A DNA stretch of 64,000 nucleotides from Thermoanaerobaculia bacterium (lineage in GTDB: Bacteria; Acidobacteriota; Thermoanaerobaculia; Multivoradales; J023): the NCBI GenBank assembly GCA_030431255.1, contig JAUIJL010000017.1, positions 1 through 64,000 on the forward strand. The letters are read 5' to 3'. The notes beneath the pieces were generated by a model that saw only the letters and a list, made by a program, of their open reading frames with translations, had not been told where the DNA came from and searched no databases. Made by a program: the position numbers and the translations under genes. Positions 35,025 through 44,671 of the stretch are shown piece after piece (position 1 is the stretch's first letter; every line of letters begins with the position of its first letter).

Positions 35025-35203
35025 GTGTCCTGATTCGAGTATTTAAGCGGAAGAATCCGGGCGCCCGGAAAAAAATTTGAAAAATTTAAGACCCCGGTGA
35101 TCCTCGACCTGAGGATCCTGCGCGTTCAGGGGCGACCAGGGAGGAATCGGCCGATTCGAAACGTCTCGGTGGATTCAGAGCCCGACGAATGAAGGAGATT
35201 GCT

Positions 35204-36124
35204 GTGAGATCGCGGATGATGCTCAATATGCTTTTGGTGACCATTCTTTTGGCGACCGTTCTTGGGTCGAGCCCGGTATCGGCTTCGGTCTACGGGGGGA
35301 GTTGCTGGCGCAATAGCCCGCCGAGCAACGATGAATGCGGTTCCGGCTTGATTTGCGTGGAGTGGGATGAGGACAGCATGCTCGTGGCCACGGACTGCTG
35401 TCGACCGTCGGAGCTCAACGATCTGGGCTGCTCCGACTATTGCGCGCCGGTGGCGATAGATCGCCCGGTGGCGACCCTGCCGGAGGTGCCCGACACCGCC
35501 GCCCATCGCGGTGTGAGATCGCAAAAAGCATCGGCTGCCTCGGTTTTGGAGCCGGAGTCGCCGCCGGACGCGGAAAGCTTTCTTCCCCTGCTGCCGGTGC
35601 GCTTCGGCGGTGAACGGCTCAGTCCGGAAGCGTTTGCCGAATTGGCTTTGCCGGAGGTCCACTATCTATTTCGTCTCGACGACGGCACCGGCCGCAGCAG
35701 CTTGTTCGCCTATGCCACGTGGGAGGAGCTGGCCCGTGCCTTGTGGGAAACCGGGGACTTCCATCCGCGGGAATTCTCCAAGGCCGAAACCGCGGCGCTG
35801 CCGTCGTTCGTCGGAGTCACCCTCTTCGAAGGGGAGATGTGGCGCGGCGCGGCCGGCCGACCGGCCGAGGGTCGAAGTTTCGACCTCTCGGACGGACCGT
35901 GGCATCGAAGCGTGTCGTCGCTTCGAGGATTCGGTCCGGGCTGGGTGACCTTTTTCGACCAAGCCGGCCTCGAAGGCTCGTCTCTGACCCTTTCTACGGC
36001 TTGGGATCGGCCGTCCCTAAAACCTTTCGGTTGGAACGACAGGATCTCGTCCGGTTTCGTTTGGCCGCGCCGACCCTTCCTGCCACGGGCCAAAGCCCTT
36101 GAGCCCGGCAGACCCACACCCTGA
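35204..36124 (+). CDS. secreted protein with beta/gamma-crystallin-like C terminus
   Basis: 306 residues. I chose the GTG at 35204 because AAGGAG lies 6 bases before it and the signal peptide then starts properly (MLLVTILLATVLGSSPVSA). A Cys-rich segment follows (GGSCWRN, then CGSGLICVEW, then TDCCRPS) and a low-complexity linker. The last 90 residues show the crystallin-type pattern: VTLFEGEMWRG, GPWHRSVSSLRGFG and VTFFDQAGLEGSSLTL. The family link is moderate. It follows the kinase gene after about 180 bases that contain a short hairpin (GATCCTC/GAGGATC, 35099-35117). Probably periplasmic or extracellular; role unknown. Confidence 0.6.
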   Translation: MRSRMMLNMLLVTILLATVLGSSPVSASVYGGSCWRNSPPSNDECGSGLICVEWDEDSMLVATDCCRPSELNDLGCSDYCAPVAIDRPVATLPEVPDTAAHRGVRSQKASAASVLEPESPPDAESFLPLLPVRFGGERLSPEAFAELALPEVHYLFRLDDGTGRSSLFAYATWEELARALWETGDFHPREFSKAETAALPSFVGVTLFEGEMWRGAAGRPAEGRSFDLSDGPWHRSVSSLRGFGPGWVTFFDQAGLEGSSLTLSTAWDRPSLKPFGWNDRISSGFVWPRRPFLPRAKALEPGRPTP

Positions 36125-36273
36125 ATCCTTAATTTTCTAAAGAACCCCCGCGTCCAATCTGAGGCTGAGTCTCAGCAAGGGCGCCCCTTTTGTCCGTCGC
36201 TCGCCGAACGGTTCGGCGCTAGCGTGCCTTCTTAAATCTGAAACATAACCATCAGCAGAAAGAAAAAGAACCC

Positions 36274-36801
36274 ATGAAACACATCGTATTTTTGATCAGC
36301 GTATCCCTGACTCTCTTCTTCGTCCCGAAAGCGGACGCCCAAGCCTATTGCGAGGTCGACTGCGGCAGCACGGATATCATGTGCCCTTCCAACACCTCTT
36401 CCTGTAGCGCCACCAGCCGCGACTGTGACGACAATATCCGCGGCCACGTGGTGTGTGACGGCGTGATTCAGTCCTGCCCGCTGTCTTGTTCGAGCACCGG
36501 TGGCGGCACCGGTGGCGGCCTCGACGTGACCTTGACTTGCGGCACCATCGGCCTGGAAACCCATTGCGCGGTGCGCACCTCGGGTGGCGTGTCTTGCAGC
36601 GCTCCGGAGTGGACCTACCAAGGCGAGACCCCCAACATGTGGCTGCCCGACGGCAATCACGCTGAGCTGTGGCTGAAGTCCAACTGCGACCCCAGCCGCA
36701 TCAACACGATTTCGGTGACGGTGGCTTGCAGCAACGGCGTGCAGACCAAGTGGAAGAATATTCAATGCGACAACGGCGGTGGCGGACTGAGCCCCTCCTG
36801 A
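36274..36801 (+). CDS. small secreted Cys-rich protein
   Basis: 175 residues with signal peptide MKHIVFLISVSLTLFFV, cleaved near ADAQ. The mature part has many Cys, in CEVDCGSTDIMCPSN, CSATSRDC and CPLSC, suggesting several disulfides. A glycine-rich linker (GGGTGGGLD) then leads to a beta-rich C-terminal domain (TEW-type strands, WKNIQC). I do not recognise the family. The stop codon lies within an 11-base tandem repeat, followed by a good terminator, so the gene is a single transcription unit. Likely extracellular; similar in style to the other small Cys-rich exported proteins of this window. Confidence 0.65.
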   Translation: MKHIVFLISVSLTLFFVPKADAQAYCEVDCGSTDIMCPSNTSSCSATSRDCDDNIRGHVVCDGVIQSCPLSCSSTGGGTGGGLDVTLTCGTIGLETHCAVRTSGGVSCSAPEWTYQGETPNMWLPDGNHAELWLKSNCDPSRINTISVTVACSNGVQTKWKNIQCDNGGGGLSPS

Positions 36802-36853
36802 GCCCCTCCTGAGCCCCTCCTGAGCCCCTCCTGAGTCCCTTCTGAGCCCCTCT
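36788..36853. repeat. 11-bp tandem repeat carrying the stop codon, 6 copies
   Basis: TGAGCCCCTCC is repeated six times, the last two units with substitutions. The stop of the upstream secreted-protein gene is the TGA of the second unit (36799-36801). Since 11 is not a multiple of 3, successive units place a TGA in each reading frame. Confidence 0.9.
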
Positions 36854-36872
36854 TGACAGCTGATTCTTCCTC

Positions 36873-36904
36873 GCCCGGTGCCGTTGACGGTGCCGGGCTT
36901 TTTG
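36873..36904 (+). terminator. rho-independent terminator
   Basis: GCCCGG pairs with CCGGGC (36873-36878 and 36893-36898), with an inner CCG/CGG extension and a 2-base internal mismatch, followed directly by TTTTTG. It ends the transcript of the secreted Cys-rich protein gene. Confidence 0.8.
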
Positions 36905-37040
36905 TGTGAGTCGAGATCGCCCTACTTTCGCGCCGGCCGGCCCCTTGGATCGGGATGGCGTAAAATCCATGGGATGGCTGGGTGGGCCCCAGGGCGGGTG
37001 AGGATTCAGTAGGACCGCGATCCCGTCGGCGGGTCCGATG

Positions 37041-37159
37041 GACGGGTGTATTCGGGACGTGTGGATTGGGGACGTGTGGATTGGGGACCTGTGAAATCGC
37101 GACGTGTGGATTGGGGACGTGTGAATTCGGGACGGTGGACTGGGGACGTATGAATTCGC
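37041..37159. repeat. 15-bp minisatellite upstream of a kinase gene, 8 units
   Basis: Eight units of about 15 bases with consensus GACGTGTGGATTGGG. Units 2, 3 and 5 are identical, unit 7 is one base short, and the others differ at a few positions. The array ends 14 bases before the GTG start of the next kinase gene, so it occupies the promoter/leader region. Read as protein on the minus strand it would be a PNPHV repeat, but I see no gene there. Confidence 0.9.
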
Positions 37160-37172
37160 CGTTGGAGCTGGT

Positions 37173-40100
37173 GTGAGCGAAGAGCGCCATGACCGTCTTT
37201 CGGAGGCTTTGGATCGGGCTTTGGGTCTCGATGGGTCGGCGCGAGCGGAATTTCTCGACGCCCTGCGCCGAGATCAGCCGGATCTGATCGAGGAAGTCGA
37301 GAGCTTGCTGCAGGTCGATCAAGACTTGGAGACGGGTTTCCTGGGCAAACCAGTGGTGGCGGGGGAAGCGCTTTTCGACCAACCTACCTCAGGGGTTTGG
37401 GAGCAGGTCACCGAGCCGGCCCTGGGGGATGTGCACACACCCAGCACCATCGGTCCGTACCACCTTCAGGAGCTTCTGGGCGCCGGCGGCATGGGCAAGG
37501 TTTTCCTCGCCGAGCAGAAAGAGCCCCTGCAACGCACGGTGGCCCTGAAGCTCATCCGCAGCGGTTTTCGCGACGCCCAAGCCAAGGCCCGTTTCGACGT
37601 CGAGCGCCGTCTTTTGGCGCGTCTTGAGCACCCCAACATCGGTCGAATTCTCGACGCCGGCACCACCGAAGCCGGTTTTCCCTATTTCGCCTTGGAGCTG
37701 GTGCACGGCGAGCCCCTGGACGAATACTGCAATCGCCGTCGGCTGACCCTCAACGAGCGGCTCGAGGTGATGATCTCCATCTGCCGTGGGGTGGAGCACG
37801 CCCACCGCAAGCAGATCATCCATCGGGATCTCAAACCTTCGAATATCCTGGTCGCCGAAATCGACGGCCGACCCGTGCCGAAAATCATCGACTTCGGAAT
37901 CGCCGAATCCCTCGACCATCCCCGCTCGGATCCCAGGCCCGAAGCGGAGCCCATGCTCGTGGGCACCCCGTCTTTCATGAGCCCGGAAGCCTTGGACAGC
38001 GCGGGCGATTTGGACACCCGGACCGACGTCTACTCGCTGGGCATCTTGCTCTACCTTTTGCTGGCCGGTCAGCGACCGTTCGAAGGTCGGACTGTGGCGG
38101 ATCTCCAATTCCGGGTCCTGCAGGAAGATCCACCGGCCCCGAGCACGCGCCTCTCCACCCTCAAGCTCGAAGAGGACCCTAACCGGGCGGTTGAAATCGC
38201 CGAGCAGCGCCGCATCGGCATCCAACAGCTGCGGCGCCGACTGAAGGGTGATTTGGATTGGATCACCCTCCGGGCCGTGGCCCGGGATCGGGAAGATCGC
38301 TACGGCTCGGCCGCGGCCTTGGCGGACGATTTAGAGCGATATCTGAAGCGGCTGCCGGTAACCGCGAGGCCCGCGACCCGCGCCTATCGCCTCGGCAAAT
38401 GGTTTCGTCGCAATCGCGGCGCGGTCGTCGCCGGGGTTTTGCTCGGCGTGTCGGCCATGGGGCTGTGGATCCAAGATATCCGAGCCCGGTCGCGCACGGA
38501 GCGGCTGACCCACGCCAGCGAGGAGCTGACCCGGGAGATCGAACGGGTGGAATGGCGGCTGCGGGTGGCGCATCTACTGCCGGTTCAGGACCTGAGCCCG
38601 GAGCTGTGGTCGATTCGCCAGGGCATGCGACGGCTGAAGTCGAGCATTCCGTCGATGTACGAGGGAGCTCGGGGCCCGGGGGCGTACGCGCTCGGGCGGG
38701 GGGCCATGAGCCTGGGGGATTGGAACGAGGCGCGGCGGCATCTCGAGCAAGCGTGGGAGCTCGGATATCGACGGCCGGAGGTGGCCCTGGCGTTGGGCTC
38801 GACCCTCGGCCAGCTCTACGAGGATCGGCTCGATGCCATCGATCGGTTGATGGATCGCCAAAGCCGTGAGCGTCAACGCCGGCTGGCGGAGCGGAAGCTC
38901 CGCGATCCCGCCCTGGAGATGTTGAAACAGGCTCAAGCCGATCTCTCGATTTCCGAGCTGCTGGCAGCCCGCATCGCGTTTTATCAAGGTGACCTAGAGC
39001 GAGCTTTGGAGAAGAGTCGCTCGGCGGCGGGCCGGCCGTGGCTCTATGAAGCGAGGTTCCTCGAGGCCCAGATCCTGCAGCGTCAGGCCGCGCGGCTCGG
39101 CTCCGAGGATCGAGGCAAGGTCACCGATCTGCTCGGTCAGGCTGAAGCTGCCGCGTTGGAAGGTCTGGAGGTGGCGAGGAACAGCCCGAACGGTCATTTG
39201 CGTCTCTGCCGGATCCGGAATCGGCTCGCGACCCATGCCCTGCGCTACTCCCTGGGCGGTGTTCCGGAGCTGCACGGGCGCAGCTTGAAGGCTTGTGAAA
39301 CCGCCCGAACGATTCTGCCGGACCTCGTAGGAGCTCATTTGGAAGAGGCTTCCATTTGGCTCAATTTGGCGGATCACGAGGTGTGGGATCTACAGAAGGA
39401 TCCGTCCGAATCCCTGGCGCACCTGGAAGCGAGTCTGGACGCGGTTTCGGCTTCGACGGACACGATGGATCGCTATCTTCCGGAGGTGGAGCTGACCCGC
39501 GGCACGGCGGATCGATTGTTGTCCACCTATCTCGAGCAGGCCGGCAAGGACGCCAGAGAAACCATGGACGCGGCCATCGTGCACTTCGAGAGGGCCGCGG
39601 AGCTCCAGCCCGACGACTATTTCGTCAACACCGAGCTGGCATTGATGCTCGCGCTACGAGCCAACTACGATCGGCATCGGGGCACCGATCCCACGCCCTA
39701 CTACCAACGATCGGAAGCTTACGCACGAACCGCCATAGAGATCGATGCCGATCAAATTCTCGGGCATACATATCTGGCGCAGACGTTGCTCCGGCGGGCC
39801 GAGTATCAGGTCGATGTCGGGTTGGATCCGATTCCGTTGCTCGACGAGGCCCGAGCCGCCCTGAAGACCGCGGACGAGCTGGACGCCCATCGCGTCGCGG
39901 TGCTGAGCACCCAAACGGCGGTCTCCATGGTTCGGGGAAATTGGTTGGCCAAGACCGGAGGTGATCCTTCCGAAGCCTTCCGAGAGGTGGTCGAGTCCAC
40001 GGATCGTACATTGCGCCACCATCCGAGCGCGGCGTTTCCGCTGCTGATGAAGGGGCAGGGCTATTTGGGCATGGCTCGCTACGCACTCTCTCGGGGGTTG

Positions 40101-40742
40101 GATCCGGGGCCCAGTCTTCGTCTGTCGGAAACGTGGTACGGCCGTGGCTTGGAGCTTCTCCCTTCTTTTCCGGGTCCCTACATCGAGCAGGCTAAATTCG
40201 ACGCCACGCGAGCGCTGGATGCGCTGACCACCGGTCGACCACCGGTGGCGGCGGCGGAGCAGGGGATCGCGAGGGCGCGAAAGGCCCTTGAGCTGGATCC
40301 TGGGAGAGCCGACGGCATGCGGGTTCGAGGGGCCGCGGAGGCGGTCTTGGCGGCTTGGTGGGCCGAGCAAGACCGCGGGGGCTCAGGAGCCGGGCAGCTC
40401 AGCGAGCGAAGCTCGGCGTTGTTCGACTCGGCGATGGGATTCTTGCAGCAGGCTCTGGACGTGGCCCCTGACGTGGCCAAGCACCACCTCGAGCTGGCCC
40501 GAGCCCTGTGGTTGCGGCTGAGATCCTCTCCGCAGGCGACATCCGCCGAAGAGCTCCGGGCGCGGGCCCTGGAGCACGCCCGCCGGGCAGTGGAGCTGGA
40601 TCCGTCCTCCGCGGATGCGGTCGCCCTCGAAGGGGCTATTCTGATGACCGCTGAAAAGAGCCGGCAGCTGGGCGAGGAGAAGATTCGAGCGGCGCTCGAC
40701 ATGAACCCGAATTTCGAGCTGTGGCGTCGGCAGCTTCCGTAG
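37173..40742 (+). CDS. large membrane-anchored Ser/Thr kinase with TPR tail
   Basis: 1189 residues, GTG start with GGAG seven bases upstream. An N-terminal module (DRLSEALDRALGLDGSAR) matches the one in the kinase at 32445. Kinase domain at about 95-400: GAGGMGKVF, Lys126 (VALKLI), HRDLKPSN (217-224), DFG 240-242 and FMSPEA. Membrane helix at about 415-434. The remaining 750 residues are helical, TPR-like (for example ALDVAPDVAKHHLELARALW, then AVELDPSSADAVALEGAIL). It heads an operon with an FHA-like enhancer-binding protein (19-base gap) and a second kinase. The minisatellite in its leader may affect expression. Confidence 0.92.
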   Translation: MSEERHDRLSEALDRALGLDGSARAEFLDALRRDQPDLIEEVESLLQVDQDLETGFLGKPVVAGEALFDQPTSGVWEQVTEPALGDVHTPSTIGPYHLQELLGAGGMGKVFLAEQKEPLQRTVALKLIRSGFRDAQAKARFDVERRLLARLEHPNIGRILDAGTTEAGFPYFALELVHGEPLDEYCNRRRLTLNERLEVMISICRGVEHAHRKQIIHRDLKPSNILVAEIDGRPVPKIIDFGIAESLDHPRSDPRPEAEPMLVGTPSFMSPEALDSAGDLDTRTDVYSLGILLYLLLAGQRPFEGRTVADLQFRVLQEDPPAPSTRLSTLKLEEDPNRAVEIAEQRRIGIQQLRRRLKGDLDWITLRAVARDREDRYGSAAALADDLERYLKRLPVTARPATRAYRLGKWFRRNRGAVVAGVLLGVSAMGLWIQDIRARSRTERLTHASEELTREIERVEWRLRVAHLLPVQDLSPELWSIRQGMRRLKSSIPSMYEGARGPGAYALGRGAMSLGDWNEARRHLEQAWELGYRRPEVALALGSTLGQLYEDRLDAIDRLMDRQSRERQRRLAERKLRDPALEMLKQAQADLSISELLAARIAFYQGDLERALEKSRSAAGRPWLYEARFLEAQILQRQAARLGSEDRGKVTDLLGQAEAAALEGLEVARNSPNGHLRLCRIRNRLATHALRYSLGGVPELHGRSLKACETARTILPDLVGAHLEEASIWLNLADHEVWDLQKDPSESLAHLEASLDAVSASTDTMDRYLPEVELTRGTADRLLSTYLEQAGKDARETMDAAIVHFERAAELQPDDYFVNTELALMLALRANYDRHRGTDPTPYYQRSEAYARTAIEIDADQILGHTYLAQTLLRRAEYQVDVGLDPIPLLDEARAALKTADELDAHRVAVLSTQTAVSMVRGNWLAKTGGDPSEAFREVVESTDRTLRHHPSAAFPLLMKGQGYLGMARYALSRGLDPGPSLRLSETWYGRGLELLPSFPGPYIEQAKFDATRALDALTTGRPPVAAAEQGIARARKALELDPGRADGMRVRGAAEAVLAAWWAEQDRGGSGAGQLSERSSALFDSAMGFLQQALDVAPDVAKHHLELARALWLRLRSSPQATSAEELRARALEHARRAVELDPSSADAVALEGAILMTAEKSRQLGEEKIRAALDMNPNFELWRRQLP

Positions 40743-40761
40743 TCTTTCCGAGGAGCCCTAT

Positions 40762-42345
40762 TTGAATCGTCCCGGCCCATCCGAATCCGCAACGCAGCTC
40801 AGCACCGGCTCGTGGCAGACGAAATCCCAGGGTGTGGCTTCAGCAAGCCTGGTGCCGGGGTTGACCTTGCTCTACCACCCGGATTTGGATCGGATCGGTG
40901 ATCGAGCCCCCTTGCCGGAGCTCAATCGTCCGGGGGGCGCGGTGCTGCTGTCCCGTTCCTCGCCGGCGTTTTCCGCTCCGGGCGCCGAGCCTGCCCGAGG
41001 GCTCGACCACTCGCGGATCAGCCGTCGACCCATCCGCTTCGAAGTGGCTGTGGACGGAGGGATTCGGGTCGAGCGGGGCGACAGCTCGACCTCGGTGGTG
41101 ATCGACCAGGAGACTCGGGATCGGGCAGGGCTGAGCCCTGAGCAGATCGAGGCCGGCGTGGTCCTGTTGTTGGGCAACAGCGTGGTGTTGCTCTTGCACC
41201 GAATGGATCCGTTCACGCCGCGCGATCTTCCGAGCTACGGCATGGTCGGCGAGAGCGTGGAGATGCTCAGGGTCCGGCGGGAGATTCGTCATTTGGCACC
41301 GCTCCAGGTGCCCGTGCTGTTGCGGGGTGAGAGCGGCACGGGCAAGGAGCTGGCGGCGAGCGCGTTGCACCAGGCAGGAGCGCGTCCGGACGGTCCGTAC
41401 CTGACGGTCAATCTCTCGGCGCTGCCGGCTTCCCTCGCCGCTGCCGAGCTGTTCGGAGCAGATCGCGGATCGTTCACCGGAGCGGATCGTCGCCGATCCG
41501 GATATTTCGAGCAGGCGGAGGGCGGCACCCTATTCCTCGACGAGCTGGGCGATGCATCTTCCGAGCTTCAGGCCCTGCTCTTGCGGGTTTTGGAGAGCGG
41601 CGAGATTCAGCCCTTGGGGGCGGGCAAGACCCGCAGGGCCCAGGTGCGGGTGGTGGCGGCGACCGATGCCGATCTCGAAAAAGGGGTGGCGGAGGGTAGG
41701 TTTCGGGCTCCTCTGCTGTATCGCCTGGGCGGTGGCACCATCTTTTTGCCCGCCTTGCGTCACCGTCGGGACGACTTCGGCCGTCTATTCATGTTCTTGT
41801 TGCGCAAGGAGCTCGAGGCGGTGTCGGAGTCCCGGCATTTGGTATCCAAGACCCGTCCGTGGGTTCCGGCGAGTCTGGTGGCCCGTCTGGTGAGCTATCA
41901 CTGGCCCGGCAATATTCGGCAGCTGCGAAATGCGGTGCGCCGTCTGGTGGTGTCGTACCGGCATCAGGAGCGGGTGCGATTGGACATGTCCTTCGAGCAG
42001 CTGGTGGGGGATGTGCCCGGCGCTTCCCCTTCGGCGCCCAAGGTCCAGATCCAAGACCCGCTCGCTCGACGACCGGCCGAGATCCGGGACGCGGAGCTCA
42101 TGGAGGCTCTGCGCCGAGCCCGCTGGCATCCCCACAAGGCTGCCGATCTCCTGGGCATCTCTCGGCCGTCGATCTACCGCTTGATCGATCGCTGCCCCCA
42201 AATCCGCAAGGCCGCGGATCTCACCGGTGCCGAGATTGAGCATGCTTTGGAAGAGCACGGCAGTGAGCAGGCGGCGGCGGAAGCCTTGAAGGTTTCGGTG
42301 ATCGGCTTGAGGCGTCGTCGCCGGCAAGCGGTACAGGAGGGCTGA
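40762..42345 (+). CDS. FHA-like/sigma-54-type AAA+ regulator
   Basis: 527 residues, TTG start supported by AGGAG suitably placed upstream. Residues about 30-148 are a divergent FHA-like domain (GLDHSRISRRPIRF recalls the SRRH core). The AAA+ domain has Walker A GESGTGKE (189-196), the loop GSFTGA (236-241, one change from GAFTGA) and Walker B GGTLFLDE (254-261). The C terminus carries a Fis-type helix-turn-helix (HPHKAADLLGISRPSIYRL) plus a second, similar helical segment (QAAAEALKVSVIGLRRRRRQ). It sits between two Ser/Thr kinase genes with 19- and 7-base gaps, so it is a likely phosphorylation target. The GSFTGA loop suggests sigma-54 contact. Confidence 0.88.
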   Translation: MNRPGPSESATQLSTGSWQTKSQGVASASLVPGLTLLYHPDLDRIGDRAPLPELNRPGGAVLLSRSSPAFSAPGAEPARGLDHSRISRRPIRFEVAVDGGIRVERGDSSTSVVIDQETRDRAGLSPEQIEAGVVLLLGNSVVLLLHRMDPFTPRDLPSYGMVGESVEMLRVRREIRHLAPLQVPVLLRGESGTGKELAASALHQAGARPDGPYLTVNLSALPASLAAAELFGADRGSFTGADRRRSGYFEQAEGGTLFLDELGDASSELQALLLRVLESGEIQPLGAGKTRRAQVRVVAATDADLEKGVAEGRFRAPLLYRLGGGTIFLPALRHRRDDFGRLFMFLLRKELEAVSESRHLVSKTRPWVPASLVARLVSYHWPGNIRQLRNAVRRLVVSYRHQERVRLDMSFEQLVGDVPGASPSAPKVQIQDPLARRPAEIRDAELMEALRRARWHPHKAADLLGISRPSIYRLIDRCPQIRKAADLTGAEIEHALEEHGSEQAAAEALKVSVIGLRRRRRQAVQEG

Positions 42346-42352
42346 GTCGACG

Positions 42353-44671
42353 ATGCAGATAGGGCCCTACCGTTTGGGTGAGCGCTTGGGTCGTGGTGGC
42401 ATGGGCGAGGTCTTTCGCGCCCACGACACCCGGCTGCGTCGAGATGTGGCGGTGAAGCATCTGCGGGACGATCGTGACCGGGGTCCGGATGCCGAAGAAC
42501 GATTGCAGCGCGAGGCCAGAGCCCTGGCCAGCCTGAGCCATCCATCGATCGTGCCCATTTTTGACTTGCTCGAAGACGAGAGCGGCACCTGGATCGTGAT
42601 GGAGCTGGTGGCGGGGCCGACCCTAGGGGAGCTAGTGCACGGCTCCTCCGGTGGGCTGGAGGTGGGGCGTGCGCTGAGGCTGGCGAAGCAGATTGCCGAG
42701 GGTCTCGCGGAAGCCCACGAGAAGGGTATTCTGCACCGGGATCTCAAGGCCGAAAACGTTTTGGTGGCCCGCAACGACACCGTGCGCATTGTGGATTTCG
42801 GCTTGGCCAAACCCCTCGAAAAGCTTCCCGGTGACACGACGGTATCCGCTTCGGGTCTGGTGGTGGGGACGCTTCGGTCCATGTCCCCGGAGCAGGCGCG
42901 GGGATTGGAGATCGATCCGCGGTCGGATTTATTTTCGCTAGGGGTGTTGATCTACGAGATGCTGTCCGGTGTCTCGCCCTTCCGCGGCGAAACGCCGACC
43001 GACACCTTGGCCAAGATTTGTGGCTTTCCCCATGAATCCCTGGCCGAAACGAAACCGTCCGTGCCGGCGGCCCTCAGCCGGCTGGTGGATCAGCTCCTGC
43101 AAAAAGCTCCGGAGCGTCGGCCCTCCGACGCCCGACAGGTGGCGACGGCCCTTGAAGAGCTGCTGGGAGACGTCTCACCCGCTTCAGCCTCGGAGATTGC
43201 CCCGGCTGAGCCCGCCGATCACCCCTTGGGAGACGCCACGGAGCCGGCGACTTGGACCGATTTCCGTGCCACGGCCAAGGAGTCGGCTCAGCAGGAGACG
43301 GTCTTGGAGGGCCCCGATCGGCCCCGATCGGCCCTGTCTCGCAGGACACAGGTGGCGGTGGTGGTCCTGGTGATCTCGGCTTTGGCCGGGCTTGGGCTGG
43401 CATCGCGATGGCTGCCGGGGATCTCGCTGTGGCCCAATGAGCCCAATCGGCCGGTCGAGCCTGCCGCGGGCGTCGAGTCCGAGGATCCTCCGCTCAACGC
43501 CCATGAGCTTTACGTTCAGGGGATGGAGTTGCTCGATCGTCACGATCAAGCGGGGCAGATCGACCGGGCGATTCGGGCGTTCCGCATTGCCGTGGATAAG
43601 GACCCGAGCTCCGCCGCCGGCTATGCCGGGCTGGCCCGGGCCTATGTGCTCAAATATTTGACCGAAGGGCGGGATCCCCATTGGCTCGAGCTGGCCGAAC
43701 CCGCCGCCGAGACAGCGGTGGAAAAGGATGAGTATTTAGCGGCGGCAGCGGTCAGCGCGGGCATGACCCTGACCGCCCTCGGGCGGCTCGAGGAAGCGGA
43801 ATCCGAGCTCCGGCGCGCCTTGGTGCTCGCGCCCGGCAGTGTGGAGGCCCACCGGGCTCTGGGTCGTTTGATGGTCAGGTTGCGGCGTTTCGACGACGCC
43901 GAAGCGGCTTACCTCCGGGCCGTGGAGCTCGATGCCGAGGATTCCTGGTCCTGGGATTTTCTCGGCGAGCTCTATTTCCGCAGCCGTCGGCTGGAGGAGG
44001 CCGAGGCGGCGTTTCGGCGCAGCGCGGCGCTCAGGCCCGACTCTTTCCTACCCCTGCGCAACCTCGCGGCGGTCCTGCAGGTTGAAGGTCGTCTGGTCGA
44101 GGCCACCGAGGTCCTCCAACAGGCTTTGACCCTTCAGCCGGACGCGACGGTTTATTCCAATCTCGGCACACTCTTCTTCGTCCGCGGGCTTTACTCCGAG
44201 TCGGCCGGGGCTTTTCGCAAAGCCTTGGACTCTGGTGAGATCAGTCACAGCAGTGTGATTTGGGGCAACCTCGGAGACGCCTATCGCTTCATTCCCGGTA
44301 AGGAGCAAGAGGCGCAAGAGGCCTTTCGTCGAGCCGCCATGCTCTTGCGCCAACGGCTGAAGTCCGATCCCGGTCATCTGACCAGCCGTAGCCGACTGGC
44401 CCAGATGTTGGCCAAAGCGGGGGATTCGGAGGCGGCCCTGGCGGAGCTGGAAGCCACGGATTGGCCCCACTCCGAAAGCGCCGGTTTGCTCTATCGATCG
44501 GTGGTCACCCTGGAGATCCTCGGTCGTCGGCAGCGAGCTTTGGAGGCGTTGACGCTCGCCCTGAAAGCGGGTGCTCCCGTGGGCGAGATCGAAAGAGATC
44601 CGGAGCTGATCGACCTGAGGGCCGACCCGGACTACCACCGCATCATCGTCGCGCTGGAGTCGTCGGATTAG
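42353..44671 (+). CDS. membrane-anchored Ser/Thr kinase with TPR tail
   Basis: 772 residues. Kinase domain at the very N terminus (4-270): GRGGMGEVF, Lys35 (VAVKHL), HRDLKAEN (Asp130), DFG 148-150 and SPEQ. A linker of about 60 residues leads to a membrane helix at about 333-351, then about 400 residues of TPRs of the classical type (AIRAFRIAVDKDPSSAAGYA, then GRLEEAESELRRALVLAPGS). Unlike the kinases at 32445 and 37173 it lacks the acidobacterial N-terminal module. It is the third gene of the kinase/regulator/kinase operon, 7 bases after the regulator, and overlaps the convergent gene by 4 bases. Confidence 0.92.
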   Translation: MQIGPYRLGERLGRGGMGEVFRAHDTRLRRDVAVKHLRDDRDRGPDAEERLQREARALASLSHPSIVPIFDLLEDESGTWIVMELVAGPTLGELVHGSSGGLEVGRALRLAKQIAEGLAEAHEKGILHRDLKAENVLVARNDTVRIVDFGLAKPLEKLPGDTTVSASGLVVGTLRSMSPEQARGLEIDPRSDLFSLGVLIYEMLSGVSPFRGETPTDTLAKICGFPHESLAETKPSVPAALSRLVDQLLQKAPERRPSDARQVATALEELLGDVSPASASEIAPAEPADHPLGDATEPATWTDFRATAKESAQQETVLEGPDRPRSALSRRTQVAVVVLVISALAGLGLASRWLPGISLWPNEPNRPVEPAAGVESEDPPLNAHELYVQGMELLDRHDQAGQIDRAIRAFRIAVDKDPSSAAGYAGLARAYVLKYLTEGRDPHWLELAEPAAETAVEKDEYLAAAAVSAGMTLTALGRLEEAESELRRALVLAPGSVEAHRALGRLMVRLRRFDDAEAAYLRAVELDAEDSWSWDFLGELYFRSRRLEEAEAAFRRSAALRPDSFLPLRNLAAVLQVEGRLVEATEVLQQALTLQPDATVYSNLGTLFFVRGLYSESAGAFRKALDSGEISHSSVIWGNLGDAYRFIPGKEQEAQEAFRRAAMLLRQRLKSDPGHLTSRSRLAQMLAKAGDSEAALAELEATDWPHSESAGLLYRSVVTLEILGRRQRALEALTLALKAGAPVGEIERDPELIDLRADPDYHRIIVALESSD

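Noticed and set aside
35050-35075. CCGGGCGCCCGG palindrome followed by an A tract after the kinase gene, considered as a terminator
   Set aside because: On the plus strand the tract is A, not T; on the minus strand the T tract would precede the stem, so it does not fit an intrinsic terminator for either strand.
37041-37159. Minisatellite considered as a CRISPR array
   Set aside because: Units are contiguous 15-mers without spacers, and no cas genes are in the window.
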